Position numbers and translations under genes: made by a program. Source: Roseiflexus sp034432635 (lineage in GTDB: Bacteria > Chloroflexota > Chloroflexia > Chloroflexales > Roseiflexaceae). From it: a stretch of 64,000 bases of DNA. The stretch is from positions 22,218 through 86,217 of the forward strand of contig DAOUBK010000029.1 of assembly GCA_034432635.1 (NCBI GenBank), given 5' to 3'. The notes beneath the pieces were generated by a model. That model ran no database searches, had not been told where the DNA came from, and worked only from the letters and a program-made list of their open reading frames with translations. Shown in pieces: positions 17,448 to 26,322 of this stretch. The first letter of the stretch is position 1; every line of letters starts with the position of its first letter.

Positions 17448-18608
17448 ATGCGGATCGGCATCGATGTGCGCTATCTGTCGCACGGTCTGGTTGGCGGCGT
17501 TCATACCTATATCAAGCACTTCGTTGCGGAATTGTGCGCGATCGCCGCCGATCATCAGATCGTTCTGTACGCCGACACCAAACGTCCCTTTGAACTGGAC
17601 AATCTACCACCGATGGTGACGCTCCGGTTGCTCCCGTACCGGGGTCCGCAGTCGAGTGTCTATCTGGACTACATTGGTCTGCGGCGTGCAATGGCGCGTG
17701 ACCGCCTCGATGTCGTGCATTACCCGGCGAACTACGGTTTTCGCGTTCCCGGTGCTCCGGTGGTGGTGACGCTCCATGACGCACTGACAATTATGCCGCT
17801 CCGTGAAACGATGTTCAGCCCCGGTTCGCGGCGCACCCTGCGTTCGATGGCGATGACCGCCTATCTGCATATCGGCTCACGCCTGATGCTGCACAACGCC
17901 GATATGCTCCTGACCGTTTCGGAGCATGCAAAGCAGGATATTCTCCGGTACTGCCGATTCGATCCACAGCGTATCATCGCCATTCCGCACGCACCAACGC
18001 CAGATATGCGCCGGGTAAGCGACGAAACTATCCTTACTGCTGTCCGCCAGCGTTACGGGATCGATCAGCCGTTCATTCTCGCAGATGCGCTGAAAAACCC
18101 CGGCGTACTGGTGCGCGCCTGGCGGCGACTGCCGGCGCCGCTGCGTCGGAGCCATCGGATCGTCTTTTTCTCACGCCATCCCGCGCCACTGCCGGTCGTC
18201 TTCGAAGCGGTCGAACGTGATGGGGCAGCGCTGCTGATCAACCCGCCGCGCCCCGACCTGATTGCGCTGTACAGTATGGCGGAGGTGTTTGTCTTTCCAT
18301 CCTGGTTTGAAGGTTTTGGCATTCCGGTGCTGGAAGCAATGATCTGCGGTGCGCCGGTGATTGTCTCGAATCGAGGACCGCTGCCCGAGGTGTCAGGGGG
18401 AGCAGCGCTGGTGATGGACGCCGAAGACGATGTTGCTCTTGCCGGGTATCTGGAGCGATTGCTGACCAATCCGGCGGAAGCATCCTATTGGCGCGAACGT
18501 GGTTTTGCGCACTCAGCGCAGTTCAGCTGGCGCAAGACCGCACAGCGCATCTTGGAGAGTTATGAGCAGGCGCTGCGCACAACCCGGCGCGCAGCGGCTG
18601 TCGCCTGA
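17448..18608 (+). CDS. Family 4-type glycosyltransferase
   Basis: A 386-residue GT-B enzyme. The N-terminus MRIGIDVRYLSHGLVGGVHT has the glycine loop of the acceptor domain. VVTLHDALTIMPLRE and TVSEHAKQDILRY are standard mid-domain motifs. The donor site FPSWFEGFGIPVLEAMICGA has the full EGFG-x3-E pattern of GT4 retaining enzymes such as mannosyltransferases. ATG 17448 follows the HlyD-like gene by 9 bp with GGAG in between, so it is probably in the same transcript. Acceptor and sugar are not readable from sequence. Confidence 0.88.
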   Translation: MRIGIDVRYLSHGLVGGVHTYIKHFVAELCAIAADHQIVLYADTKRPFELDNLPPMVTLRLLPYRGPQSSVYLDYIGLRRAMARDRLDVVHYPANYGFRVPGAPVVVTLHDALTIMPLRETMFSPGSRRTLRSMAMTAYLHIGSRLMLHNADMLLTVSEHAKQDILRYCRFDPQRIIAIPHAPTPDMRRVSDETILTAVRQRYGIDQPFILADALKNPGVLVRAWRRLPAPLRRSHRIVFFSRHPAPLPVVFEAVERDGAALLINPPRPDLIALYSMAEVFVFPSWFEGFGIPVLEAMICGAPVIVSNRGPLPEVSGGAALVMDAEDDVALAGYLERLLTNPAEASYWRERGFAHSAQFSWRKTAQRILESYEQALRTTRRAAAVA

Positions 18609-18636
18609 AGATACTGTCTGATGAGGTTGTCGCACC

Positions 18637-19878
18637 ATGCGCATTCTCGCCCTCACATCCTGGTGGCCCGAACCGGCAGACAATGGCATCAAGCTGCGGA
18701 TTCGCTATCTTCTGCGTGCAATGGCCTGCCATCACGAAATCCATCTCATAGCGCTCACCCACGACAACGCCAATACTTCACACCGCAGGGAGATCGATCA
18801 ACTGTGTGCATCGGCAAGAGTGCTATCGGCACCGCAGAGGAACCCAGGTCGCCGCGATGTGATCGCTAGTTTATGGTATGTACAGCCAGCATCCGTGCGT
18901 GTTCGCTGGAATCCTCATTGGAGCGCTGTTGTGCGTGAACAGGCTGCGGCGCTGAAGCCTGACGTTGTTCTGTCCATCGAACTGTCGACCGCCGTTTACG
19001 CATGTGAGATTCCTGGTGTGGTACGCGTCCTTGACGATCCTGAACTGGTCGGAATGTCAGCCTGGTATCAGGCGGCTTCTGCACTGGGTAAGTTGCGCGC
19101 CTGGCTGACGTGGTATAAGCAGCGTTCATATGTTCGCCATTTGTTGCGCTCGTTCGATGCGTGTAGTGTTGTTTCGGACGCAGAGTTCGAACTTGTGCGC
19201 TCACTGGCGCCTGCCGATACGCACCTTGCCGTGATACCTAACGGCGCAGATCTGAGCGGAAGTATAGGCGAGTGGGGCGAACCGCAACCTGACACTCTCA
19301 TCTATCCCGGTTCGCTTACCTATAGCGCCAACCTGGATGCAGTACAATATTTTCTGCAAGACATCTTTCCCCGTATACGTCAACGACGTTCAGGTGTTCG
19401 ACTGCGTATCACTGGACGCGTTGAACCAGAACAACTCGCTGTATTGCCATCCTACAATGGCGTTGATGTACTGGGTTTGGTGCCTGACGTTCGGACGGAG
19501 GTCGCCCGCGCGTGGTGCGAGGTGGTCCCTCTGCGTGAAGGAAGCGGCACGCGCTTGAAAGTTCTGGAAGCCCTGGCGCTTGGCACGCCGGTTGTCTCGA
19601 CGTCAAAAGGCATCGAAGGACTGGCGCTGGATCACGATCATCATGTACTGGTGGCCGACAGCCCAGAGTCGTTCGCTACCGCCACGCTACGCATCCTCAA
19701 TCAACCAGCGTTGCGTGCGCGTCTTGCGGAAGCCGGACATCGTCGTGTGGCAGAACTGTATGACTGGCGGATCATTGGGCAAAGGATGAATGAATTGATC
19801 GCGGAAATTGTTCACCGTCGTTCGGATGGAAGAGTGGTTTGCAGCGCGCACGCCCGAAAAGAGGGGGCGAATCGCTAA
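18637..19878 (+). CDS. Family 4-type glycosyltransferase (PEP-CTERM/sugar PMT style)
   Basis: A 413-residue GT-B protein starting MRILALTSWWPEPADNGIKL, a beginning shared with glycosyltransferases that act on exopolysaccharide precursors. The donor domain has LIYPGSLTYSANLDAVQYFL and VVPLREGSGTRLKVLEALAL with the acidic pair. AEFELVRSLAP follows SVVSD as in relatives. Base composition is mixed and drifts AT-rich. It follows the preceding glycosyltransferase by 28 bp and precedes the next by 13 bp, fitting one operon. Confidence 0.86.
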   Translation: MRILALTSWWPEPADNGIKLRIRYLLRAMACHHEIHLIALTHDNANTSHRREIDQLCASARVLSAPQRNPGRRDVIASLWYVQPASVRVRWNPHWSAVVREQAAALKPDVVLSIELSTAVYACEIPGVVRVLDDPELVGMSAWYQAASALGKLRAWLTWYKQRSYVRHLLRSFDACSVVSDAEFELVRSLAPADTHLAVIPNGADLSGSIGEWGEPQPDTLIYPGSLTYSANLDAVQYFLQDIFPRIRQRRSGVRLRITGRVEPEQLAVLPSYNGVDVLGLVPDVRTEVARAWCEVVPLREGSGTRLKVLEALALGTPVVSTSKGIEGLALDHDHHVLVADSPESFATATLRILNQPALRARLAEAGHRRVAELYDWRIIGQRMNELIAEIVHRRSDGRVVCSAHARKEGANR

Positions 19879-19891
19879 GGGTATGGTTTCT

Positions 19892-20821
19892 ATGAATCAG
19901 ACGGATGTGTCGGTCATTCTCGTCAACTGGAATGGATGTGCTCTGCTCGAGAAGGCGCTCAGCGCCTTATTCACCACGACGCACAGGGTAACGATGCAGG
20001 TCATCGTTGTGGACAACGCATCTTCGGACGATAGTGTGGCAATGGTGCGCCGGCGGTTTCCTCAGACAACGCTGCTGGTCAATAGCAAAAATGTCGGCTT
20101 TGCACGGGCGAATAACCAGGCGCTGGAACTGGTCGAAGGACGCTATATTCTGCTCCTGAACACTGACACATTCGTTCATGATGGTGCAGTTGATGGCATG
20201 GTCGCGTTTATGGATACCCATCCGGATGCAGGGGCGGTGGGATGTCGTCTCTACTACGAAGATGGAACGTTGCAGCGTTCATGTTTCGCGTTTCCCTCGC
20301 TGGCAACAGAATTGTGGAGCTCTTTGTTCCTCGACCGTCTCCTGTCGAGAAGTCGTTATTTTGGCGCATATCAGATGACCTATTGGGACATGAACGATAC
20401 ACGCCATGTTGATTCACTCATGGGCGCGTGTCTTATGGTGAGAAGCGATGCTGTCAGGCGTATTGGGCTTTTCGATGAGCAGTTTTTTATGTATTCGGAG
20501 GAGATAGATCTTTGTTATCGTATTCGAGAAGAGGGTCTGAAAAACTATTATCTTCCCCAATTTTCTGCAACACATCTCTGGGGTGGAAGTTCTCGAAGAG
20601 TACGACGTGATTCTTTCCTAAGGCTTTATCAGAGCAGGGTAAAATTCTTTCGCAAGCACTACGGAGAGAAAGTTGCAGAGAAGTATAAGACAGTACTTTT
20701 GTTCTCCGCTTTCCTGAGAGTTTCTCTGGGGGTGACTCTACTTCTTTTGCGACGTACTAATGATATACGCGAGGCTATACGAGATTATGGTTCTTTGATG
20801 TGTCTAGTGAGAGTATTCTAA
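19892..20821 (+). CDS. Family 2 glycosyltransferase (WbbL-like)
   Basis: A 309-residue GT-A enzyme with VSVILVNWNGCALLEKAL, VVDNASSDDS, LLNTDTFV (metal site), SLMGACLMVRSDAVR and FFMYSEEIDLCYRIREEGL. The set is typical of rhamnosyl- or related transferases adding a deoxysugar to a lipid-linked glycan. ATG 19892 was taken as start (AAGGG about 10 nt upstream); ATG 19883 is possible. The second half becomes clearly AT-rich, marking the left side of a low-GC block reaching ~24200. A paralogue with the same motifs lies on the minus strand at 55567-56523. Confidence 0.85.
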   Translation: MNQTDVSVILVNWNGCALLEKALSALFTTTHRVTMQVIVVDNASSDDSVAMVRRRFPQTTLLVNSKNVGFARANNQALELVEGRYILLLNTDTFVHDGAVDGMVAFMDTHPDAGAVGCRLYYEDGTLQRSCFAFPSLATELWSSLFLDRLLSRSRYFGAYQMTYWDMNDTRHVDSLMGACLMVRSDAVRRIGLFDEQFFMYSEEIDLCYRIREEGLKNYYLPQFSATHLWGGSSRRVRRDSFLRLYQSRVKFFRKHYGEKVAEKYKTVLLFSAFLRVSLGVTLLLLRRTNDIREAIRDYGSLMCLVRVF

Positions 20822-20850
20822 GTTTATAGTATCGAATTTGTGGATCTTCT

Positions 20851-22266
20851 ATGCTCTCTCGGCTTACAGCGGCGGTTATACAGCGTCAGATGATGCTTGT
20901 TGGCATCACGATTATTGCTGTAATGACTCTGAGCCTTACCATGGGCGTCATGGCGGGGTTAGGCCATAATTATCGTGTGCTTGCAATTGGTGGCTTACCG
21001 GTTGTTGTGGCAGTAGTTGCTTTTGCGCTCCGCCGCTTCGATGTGGCTGTCTTGTCAATTCCATTGACCGCATGGATTGCGATCTATGATATACCTGCAG
21101 GTAACTATGCCAGAATTCCTATCTCTCTTGTTGTTACCCTTGGTCTCTGTGCAATATGGATCATGTCGATGGCTATTCGTCATCAGTGGCGACTGACATC
21201 GACACCGCTCAATCGGCCATTGATCGTTTTTGGGACTGTCTGTATCATCTCATTAGTGTGGGGTGTCATCTGGCGAGATCCTATTCTGCTCATGGAACGT
21301 GTCGGCGGTGATCGATTTTTGATCGTTCAGACTGCATCTCTGCTTTCGTTTCTGGGATCAATCGGTGCGGCTCTGTTGATCGGAAACTTCGTTCAGAAGA
21401 TTGGGAGCCTGAAGTTCATTATTGGATTGTTTCTGGTCGGTGGTGGAGTCTCGACAATTTTATTGGTATTCAAGATTTCTCCTTTTCCCTTAAACCCGCA
21501 TGGTTTGGGTGGATTATGGTTCGCCGTACCGGCTTACGCTATGGCTCTATTCCTTCCAAAACTTCGATTGAGGTGGCGAATTCTGCTGATTGTACTGGTT
21601 TTGATGCAATTGTATCTTGCTGTGGTTATTAACATTACATGGAAGTCGGGATGGGTCCCAACAGTCATAGGTTTGTTTATTGTTACGTGGTTGCGTTCGA
21701 AGCGCGCCTTTTTTGTTTTACTTGCGGTAGTTGCCATATTTCTGGTTTTTGAAAAGGAGATGGCGAATCAGGTTATTAATAGTGAACTCGAAGAAGGTAG
21801 TGATGGTAGAATTGGCATGTGGGAGATAAATCTGCGCGTAGTTGGTGATCACTGGTTGTTTGGAACCGGACCGGGAGGATACGCTGCATATTATATGACT
21901 TACTTTCCCTACGATGCTCGCTCTACCCACAACAATCATTTGGATATTATTGCTCAGTTTGGTGTTGTAGGAGCTATTGTGTGGCTTTGGTTGAGTTTTG
22001 TTGGCTTTCGTGAGGGAAGATTTCTTATCAAACAAACCCCACCCGGCTTACTTCGTGTTCTTGCAATATCGATCACTACCGGATGGATATGCGCTCAAAT
22101 TGCTATGTTTTTCGGTGATTGGGTGCTGCCTTTCGTCTATAATCAGACCATTACGGGCTTCAAGTATACGGTGTATACCTGGATATGGCTGGGAATGTTG
22201 ATCAGCATACGGACGATTCTAAACAGGCAGCAAATACAGGAGAATGCCTCGAATAGTCAGGGATGA
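20851..22266 (+). CDS. Wzy/O-antigen-ligase-like membrane protein
   Basis: A 471-residue, very hydrophobic protein with about eleven membrane segments. The large periplasmic loop near residue 340-370 contains LFGTGPGGYAAYY followed by THNNHLDIIAQFGVVGA, the signature of the O-antigen ligase/polymerase (Wzy_C) family. It probably polymerises the repeat units exported by the flippase at 12003, or ligates glycan to an acceptor. The gene is distinctly AT-rich (for example 21590-21800), as polymerase genes often are after horizontal exchange. No strong ribosome site precedes ATG 20851, 29 bp after the preceding gene. Confidence 0.85.
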   Translation: MLSRLTAAVIQRQMMLVGITIIAVMTLSLTMGVMAGLGHNYRVLAIGGLPVVVAVVAFALRRFDVAVLSIPLTAWIAIYDIPAGNYARIPISLVVTLGLCAIWIMSMAIRHQWRLTSTPLNRPLIVFGTVCIISLVWGVIWRDPILLMERVGGDRFLIVQTASLLSFLGSIGAALLIGNFVQKIGSLKFIIGLFLVGGGVSTILLVFKISPFPLNPHGLGGLWFAVPAYAMALFLPKLRLRWRILLIVLVLMQLYLAVVINITWKSGWVPTVIGLFIVTWLRSKRAFFVLLAVVAIFLVFEKEMANQVINSELEEGSDGRIGMWEINLRVVGDHWLFGTGPGGYAAYYMTYFPYDARSTHNNHLDIIAQFGVVGAIVWLWLSFVGFREGRFLIKQTPPGLLRVLAISITTGWICAQIAMFFGDWVLPFVYNQTITGFKYTVYTWIWLGMLISIRTILNRQQIQENASNSQG

Positions 22267-22270
22267 TGTT

Positions 22271-23983
22271 ATGAAGGGACACCACGCTATCCGATGCTAT
22301 CGTATGGTCGTGATCGCTGCGCCTCTACTTGCTGGGTTGATAAGCGCTCTTATCAGTTTACATACGACTGTGTATGCGCAGACAATACGCTGGTCACAAC
22401 CGGTCGATCTCTCGGTTGGAGCAAGGTCATCGTGGTTCCCGAGCCTGACCGTCGCAGCAGATGGCAGTGTACATGTTGTCTGGGCTGGCGGTCGACCGCT
22501 TACCGAGGATAGTGGATTTAGCACCGGTCTAAATCTTGCCGATGTTATGGATCTGTTGATGTATGCTGTATATCGAAATGGCAAGTGGTTGCCAGCAAAT
22601 GATATTCTTTTTGCCAGTTTGGGTGGAGCAGCCGTCCGGAACAGTATTGTAATTGGTCGTGATGGGAAGCTCCACGTTGCTTTCCGGAATGGCGAACGCA
22701 TCTTTTTTAGCAGTGCGGATCCTGAGCAGGCATATCGTCCGCTTGCGTGGCGCGAGCCGAGAAGGATAAACGGATCCAGCGGTCCGTACTACGTTGAACT
22801 AGCAGTTGATAGTAAAGGAACATTGCACGTTGTATGGACAGAGGTCGTAGTTTCGGAAGAACGATCGCAGTATACCTTGTGTCCGTACTGCGCAAATCTT
22901 TTCTATCGCAATTCGCACGATGGCGGGCTGACCTGGTCTGCACCGATCAATCTGGCGGATTCATTTGACGGGACGACCAAACCACACATTGCCATTGATC
23001 AGCAGGATGGTATTCATGTTGTGTGGGACATTGGCTTTGATAATATGACCGGCAAAGGCGCTCCTCTTGCTGGTGGGTATCGTTATTCAGGCGATGGGGG
23101 TACAACCTGGAATCCTGTGGTACGTTTTACACTTTCGGGAGGACAATCTTCTTTTCAGCCGACCCCGCGCTCAACGTCCGTTGTGTTGCCAACCCAAATA
23201 GCCACACCATCCTCTGCAGAAACTCCGGCGAATCCGCTCGCTGGATCGCTCAGCGATGCACCGCAGCAAACGACACTTGGACTTTTTCAGAACCGTGATC
23301 CGATTGTCGTGTACCGCAGTACGCTAACTGATCGGATCTACTATCAGGTTTCACGCGACAACGGTATAACCTGGAGTAATCCGCGCATACTCCATGGCGT
23401 GCGTGCACGTGATCTTAGAGAAACACCATGGGATGCGTATACGATGGCTACCGATGGTTCGGGAAATGTCCATCTTATTCTCTCTGGTTTGCTGGATACA
23501 GGGAATGCTCCGACAAACCGCCAAAAGCCCTCACTTCTGCATCTGGTCTGGAACGGCGCGTACTGGTCTCGTCCGGAAGTTGTCGTCGCGAATGATTTGT
23601 ATCCTGAATGGCCACGCCTCGTTGTGAGCGGACAGCAGTTGCATCTCGTCTGGTTCACCCGTAGCGATGAAGACATTTTCAAGAGCGACAATGCAAACTA
23701 CCGGGTATGGTATAGCAGCGCAACTATCGATGCACTGCCGTTGCTGGCATTGCCAACGTTCACCCCCGCGCCAACTGATGGACCCACCCCTACAATTCTT
23801 CCATCACCTGTGCCTTCACCGACTCCGTTGCCATCCGCAATACAGCAAGTCCCACCACCGAAAGGGTATCCAGCCTGGGAGTCGGTAGCGCTTACCGTTA
23901 TGGGCATTGCATTGCTCCCGGTATTCACCTTCGTCGTGATTGTGCTCATCGTTCGGGTTCGCATCACGCGTCGGCAAATATGA
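22271..23983 (+). CDS. Membrane-anchored sialidase-like (BNR/Asp-box) beta-propeller protein
   Basis: A 570-residue surface protein: N-terminal signal peptide or anchor (MVVIAAPLLAGLISALISLH), a beta-propeller with three clear Asp-box repeats (SHDGGLTWSAP, SGDGGTTWNP, SRDNGITWSN), a Pro/Thr linker, then a C-terminal transmembrane helix (about residues 540-562) and a short basic tail. Asp-box propellers occur in sialidases and many non-enzymatic proteins; the sialidase catalytic Arg triad and nucleophile were not established. ATG 22271 is preferred because CAGGGA lies 7 nt upstream, while the ATG at 22244 has AGGAG almost abutting it. The start is 4 bp after the Wzy-like gene's stop, so coupled expression is likely. 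Moderately AT-rich. Confidence 0.7.
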   Translation: MKGHHAIRCYRMVVIAAPLLAGLISALISLHTTVYAQTIRWSQPVDLSVGARSSWFPSLTVAADGSVHVVWAGGRPLTEDSGFSTGLNLADVMDLLMYAVYRNGKWLPANDILFASLGGAAVRNSIVIGRDGKLHVAFRNGERIFFSSADPEQAYRPLAWREPRRINGSSGPYYVELAVDSKGTLHVVWTEVVVSEERSQYTLCPYCANLFYRNSHDGGLTWSAPINLADSFDGTTKPHIAIDQQDGIHVVWDIGFDNMTGKGAPLAGGYRYSGDGGTTWNPVVRFTLSGGQSSFQPTPRSTSVVLPTQIATPSSAETPANPLAGSLSDAPQQTTLGLFQNRDPIVVYRSTLTDRIYYQVSRDNGITWSNPRILHGVRARDLRETPWDAYTMATDGSGNVHLILSGLLDTGNAPTNRQKPSLLHLVWNGAYWSRPEVVVANDLYPEWPRLVVSGQQLHLVWFTRSDEDIFKSDNANYRVWYSSATIDALPLLALPTFTPAPTDGPTPTILPSPVPSPTPLPSAIQQVPPPKGYPAWESVALTVMGIALLPVFTFVVIVLIVRVRITRRQI

Positions 23984-24176
23984 TTGAATATCGTTTTCTG
24001 AAATTCACACCAAATTAATTGCATTCGATCCTATGGTGTGGTATGGTGGTGATGCTGCCAGGTTGCTGTGAGGAATCGATGAACTCGAATTTTACGAGCA
24101 TGTTTTCTGGTTTGTTTTAGGGAACGAGGTAAGATGCTACTATGGTTTATAGATGGTGATACAAGGAGAGGAATAT

Positions 24177-25940
24177 ATGAAGAAATACGGCGAGAGTTTG
24201 AAAACTTCCGTGCTTTTTAGTGCGGTGATGGCGATTATCATTATTGTTTCATCGTGTTCGATATCCGGTCAATCAAAAGCATATACGTTAAGTCGTGTCG
24301 ATTACTCCACTCCTTTATTGGTTCATGCAAGTACAAAGGTTGTGTATCTGCCACTGGTTCTAGGCGGTGGCATGGCTGCTCTTGAGTGGTCGCAACTGGC
24401 AGGTAATCCGCAGCGCACTGCCTATGTGCCGGTGGATTTGCCCAAACCGTGGCGCGTGAAATGGATCTGGAACGGTCCTCCGAAAGGAAGAGATGGGACG
24501 CCAGCGCCGGGGCATCTGCGCTTACCACGCGGCGTACAGCCCATTACCGGTGATGGCAAAGTATATGTTGGACACTACGATGGCATCGTTCGGGCAATCT
24601 CCGAGGCAACCGGCGATGTGGTATGGTCGACCCGTACCGGTGGGCAGATCCTCAACACTGCTGCGTATGACCACGCTACGCGCAGTGTGTATGTGGGATC
24701 GACCGATGGACGTGTGTATCACCTGAGCTCTGCCAGTGGCACAATTCTAGGCAATTTCAATGCTGGCGGGCAGATCCACATGGCGCCGCTTCTGGTTGAT
24801 GATACGCTCTACATCGGCTCGACAAATGGAACCTTCTACGCACTGGATAAGGTGTCGTTACGTCCGCGATGGTCGTACAATGCTGGCGGTGCCCTCTATG
24901 GCTCACCCGCGTACTCGTCCAGGTATGGCGGTCTTGTGATTATTCTGGTCGAAGGCACTCCTCGTCCTTTTGTGCACGCGCTGCAAGCCGAGAACGGATC
25001 GCGTCGCTGGCAGCAAAACAGCGTTCTTGGTTTCGATCCAGAGGATCGTGGCAATAATCTTGCCTTTCTGGACACCTACCCAGTGGTATCCGATGTGAAC
25101 AACGTGGTCATCGTCCGTACCTATCGCTCGCAAGAGCGACAGTACATGACCGGGTATCCGAACAATACTGCACCGCGTACAGTGGAAGAAATCCGCTCGC
25201 TGTTGACGCAGCGACCGGATTTTGAGTCGTTCTATGTCCTGGATCTCAATACTGGCGCCAGGAAGTACGTTGCTCCGGTTGCAGTAGGAGGAATCGGCGA
25301 CGGTATCTGGACTGTCGGACCGCAGGCAGTTGTCAAGAAGATGGACGATGGTTCTGAAATTGCATATGTTCTATGGCGCACGTACCAGGCTTGTGAAGCT
25401 CTGGGCGGTTCTGCGTGCGACGCGCGCGACGATACGACATTGGGCGAGATGAATCTGGCAACCGGAAATATTCGGTTTGTGCAGGATTGGCGGAATGAAG
25501 GGACGATGCGCATTCACACCGACGAGCAAAGCCCGTTATCTATGGCAGGGAACACGATCTTCCATGCGCACTGGATGACGCTGGGAGTTCTGCGTATTAC
25601 CAATCGTTCAGCAGGTTACGGTAGCAGTTATACCAATCCTATCCTTACCGAAGAAGTCTATCCGGTTGTCAACGGCATTCGTGTCGGTACCTGCCCGTGG
25701 CGGAGCAATTATTTCTGTCCAGAAGCGATGCTCCTGCCGAACGACGAACCAAATCAGGATCCCGGGTTCTATATCTACTATACGAACGAACCCCAGTACG
25801 ACCTCTGGTGGTCGTCTTCCACCGGTAATCCCAACAACCGCAATCTTCCTCCAGCAAGCCCGGTGCGCAGCGCAGCCATCAGCAACAAAACGATTTACTG
25901 GAAAACAGTAGATGGTGCAATCATCGCTGTAGGACCATAA
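24177..25940 (+). CDS. PQQ-type beta-propeller lipoprotein
   Basis: A 587-residue exported lipoprotein: signal peptide with lipobox VSSC (Cys27), then the segment VVYLPLVLGGG, then a PQQ/pyrrolo-quinoline-type propeller beginning EWSQLAGNPQRTAYVP. Blades with paired Trp/Gly motifs are visible (VYVGHYDGIVRAISEATGDV; LYIGSTNGTFYALD). These resemble BamB-like and PQQ-dehydrogenase propellers, but no catalytic dehydrogenase residues were identified, so a structural or binding role is likely. ATG 24177 has AAGGAGAGG 8 nt upstream. A full-length paralogue broken by stop codons lies at 32371-34467. A perfect hairpin follows the gene. Confidence 0.75.
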   Translation: MKKYGESLKTSVLFSAVMAIIIIVSSCSISGQSKAYTLSRVDYSTPLLVHASTKVVYLPLVLGGGMAALEWSQLAGNPQRTAYVPVDLPKPWRVKWIWNGPPKGRDGTPAPGHLRLPRGVQPITGDGKVYVGHYDGIVRAISEATGDVVWSTRTGGQILNTAAYDHATRSVYVGSTDGRVYHLSSASGTILGNFNAGGQIHMAPLLVDDTLYIGSTNGTFYALDKVSLRPRWSYNAGGALYGSPAYSSRYGGLVIILVEGTPRPFVHALQAENGSRRWQQNSVLGFDPEDRGNNLAFLDTYPVVSDVNNVVIVRTYRSQERQYMTGYPNNTAPRTVEEIRSLLTQRPDFESFYVLDLNTGARKYVAPVAVGGIGDGIWTVGPQAVVKKMDDGSEIAYVLWRTYQACEALGGSACDARDDTTLGEMNLATGNIRFVQDWRNEGTMRIHTDEQSPLSMAGNTIFHAHWMTLGVLRITNRSAGYGSSYTNPILTEEVYPVVNGIRVGTCPWRSNYFCPEAMLLPNDEPNQDPGFYIYYTNEPQYDLWWSSSTGNPNNRNLPPASPVRSAAISNKTIYWKTVDGAIIAVGP

Positions 25941-25947
25941 CCTGAGG

Positions 25948-25977
25948 GAGGGTGGAGGCGCTGTTTGCTCCACCCTC
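25948..25977 (+). terminator. Perfect 10-bp stem-loop after the PQQ-propeller gene
   Basis: GAGGGTGGAG (25948-25957) pairs perfectly with CTCCACCCTC (25968-25977) across a 10-base loop, 8 bp after the TAA stop. No T-run follows, so it is a hairpin-type or Rho-assisted terminator. Confidence 0.6.
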
Positions 25978-26322
25978 TGATGGACTGTATTACTCCCGTA
26001 TCGCTTCGCACCAACTATTCATCTGGCCGGCACGCACTATTCCTCTTCGCCTGAGAGTTTCTCTCGTAGCACTGGTTCCAGAACTGGCAACCCATGATAC
26101 TGAGACATCGATTCGCTCCTGGTCTTTGCAGTCAGGCTTCGCATTCGGGTACCGCGACTTCAGTCGCCAGACTTCTTCATAGCGTCAACGAACGGTAAGT
26201 TACAGAATTATCACCCGCCATCCCCTATCATACAGAACGCCGTCATCCCCACGTGCTATGGTACACCTGTCTGATATGGCGGACTGCTCAGATTAACAGC
26301 ATTCGTGCAGAGAGAAGAACCT
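25978..26322. other. Intergenic region with a promoter-like element
   Basis: No gene is seen. CCGTCATCCCCACGTGCTATGGT (26240-26262) includes TGCTATGGT, an extended -10-like sequence, about 65 bp before the ATG at 26323. It matches the element at 15819-15841. The rest (25978-26239) shows nothing recognisable. Confidence 0.4.

Noticed and set aside
24177..25940. Annotation as a quinoprotein dehydrogenase
   Set aside because: Propeller blades are present but PQQ-ligand and catalytic residues were not identified, so only the fold is claimed.
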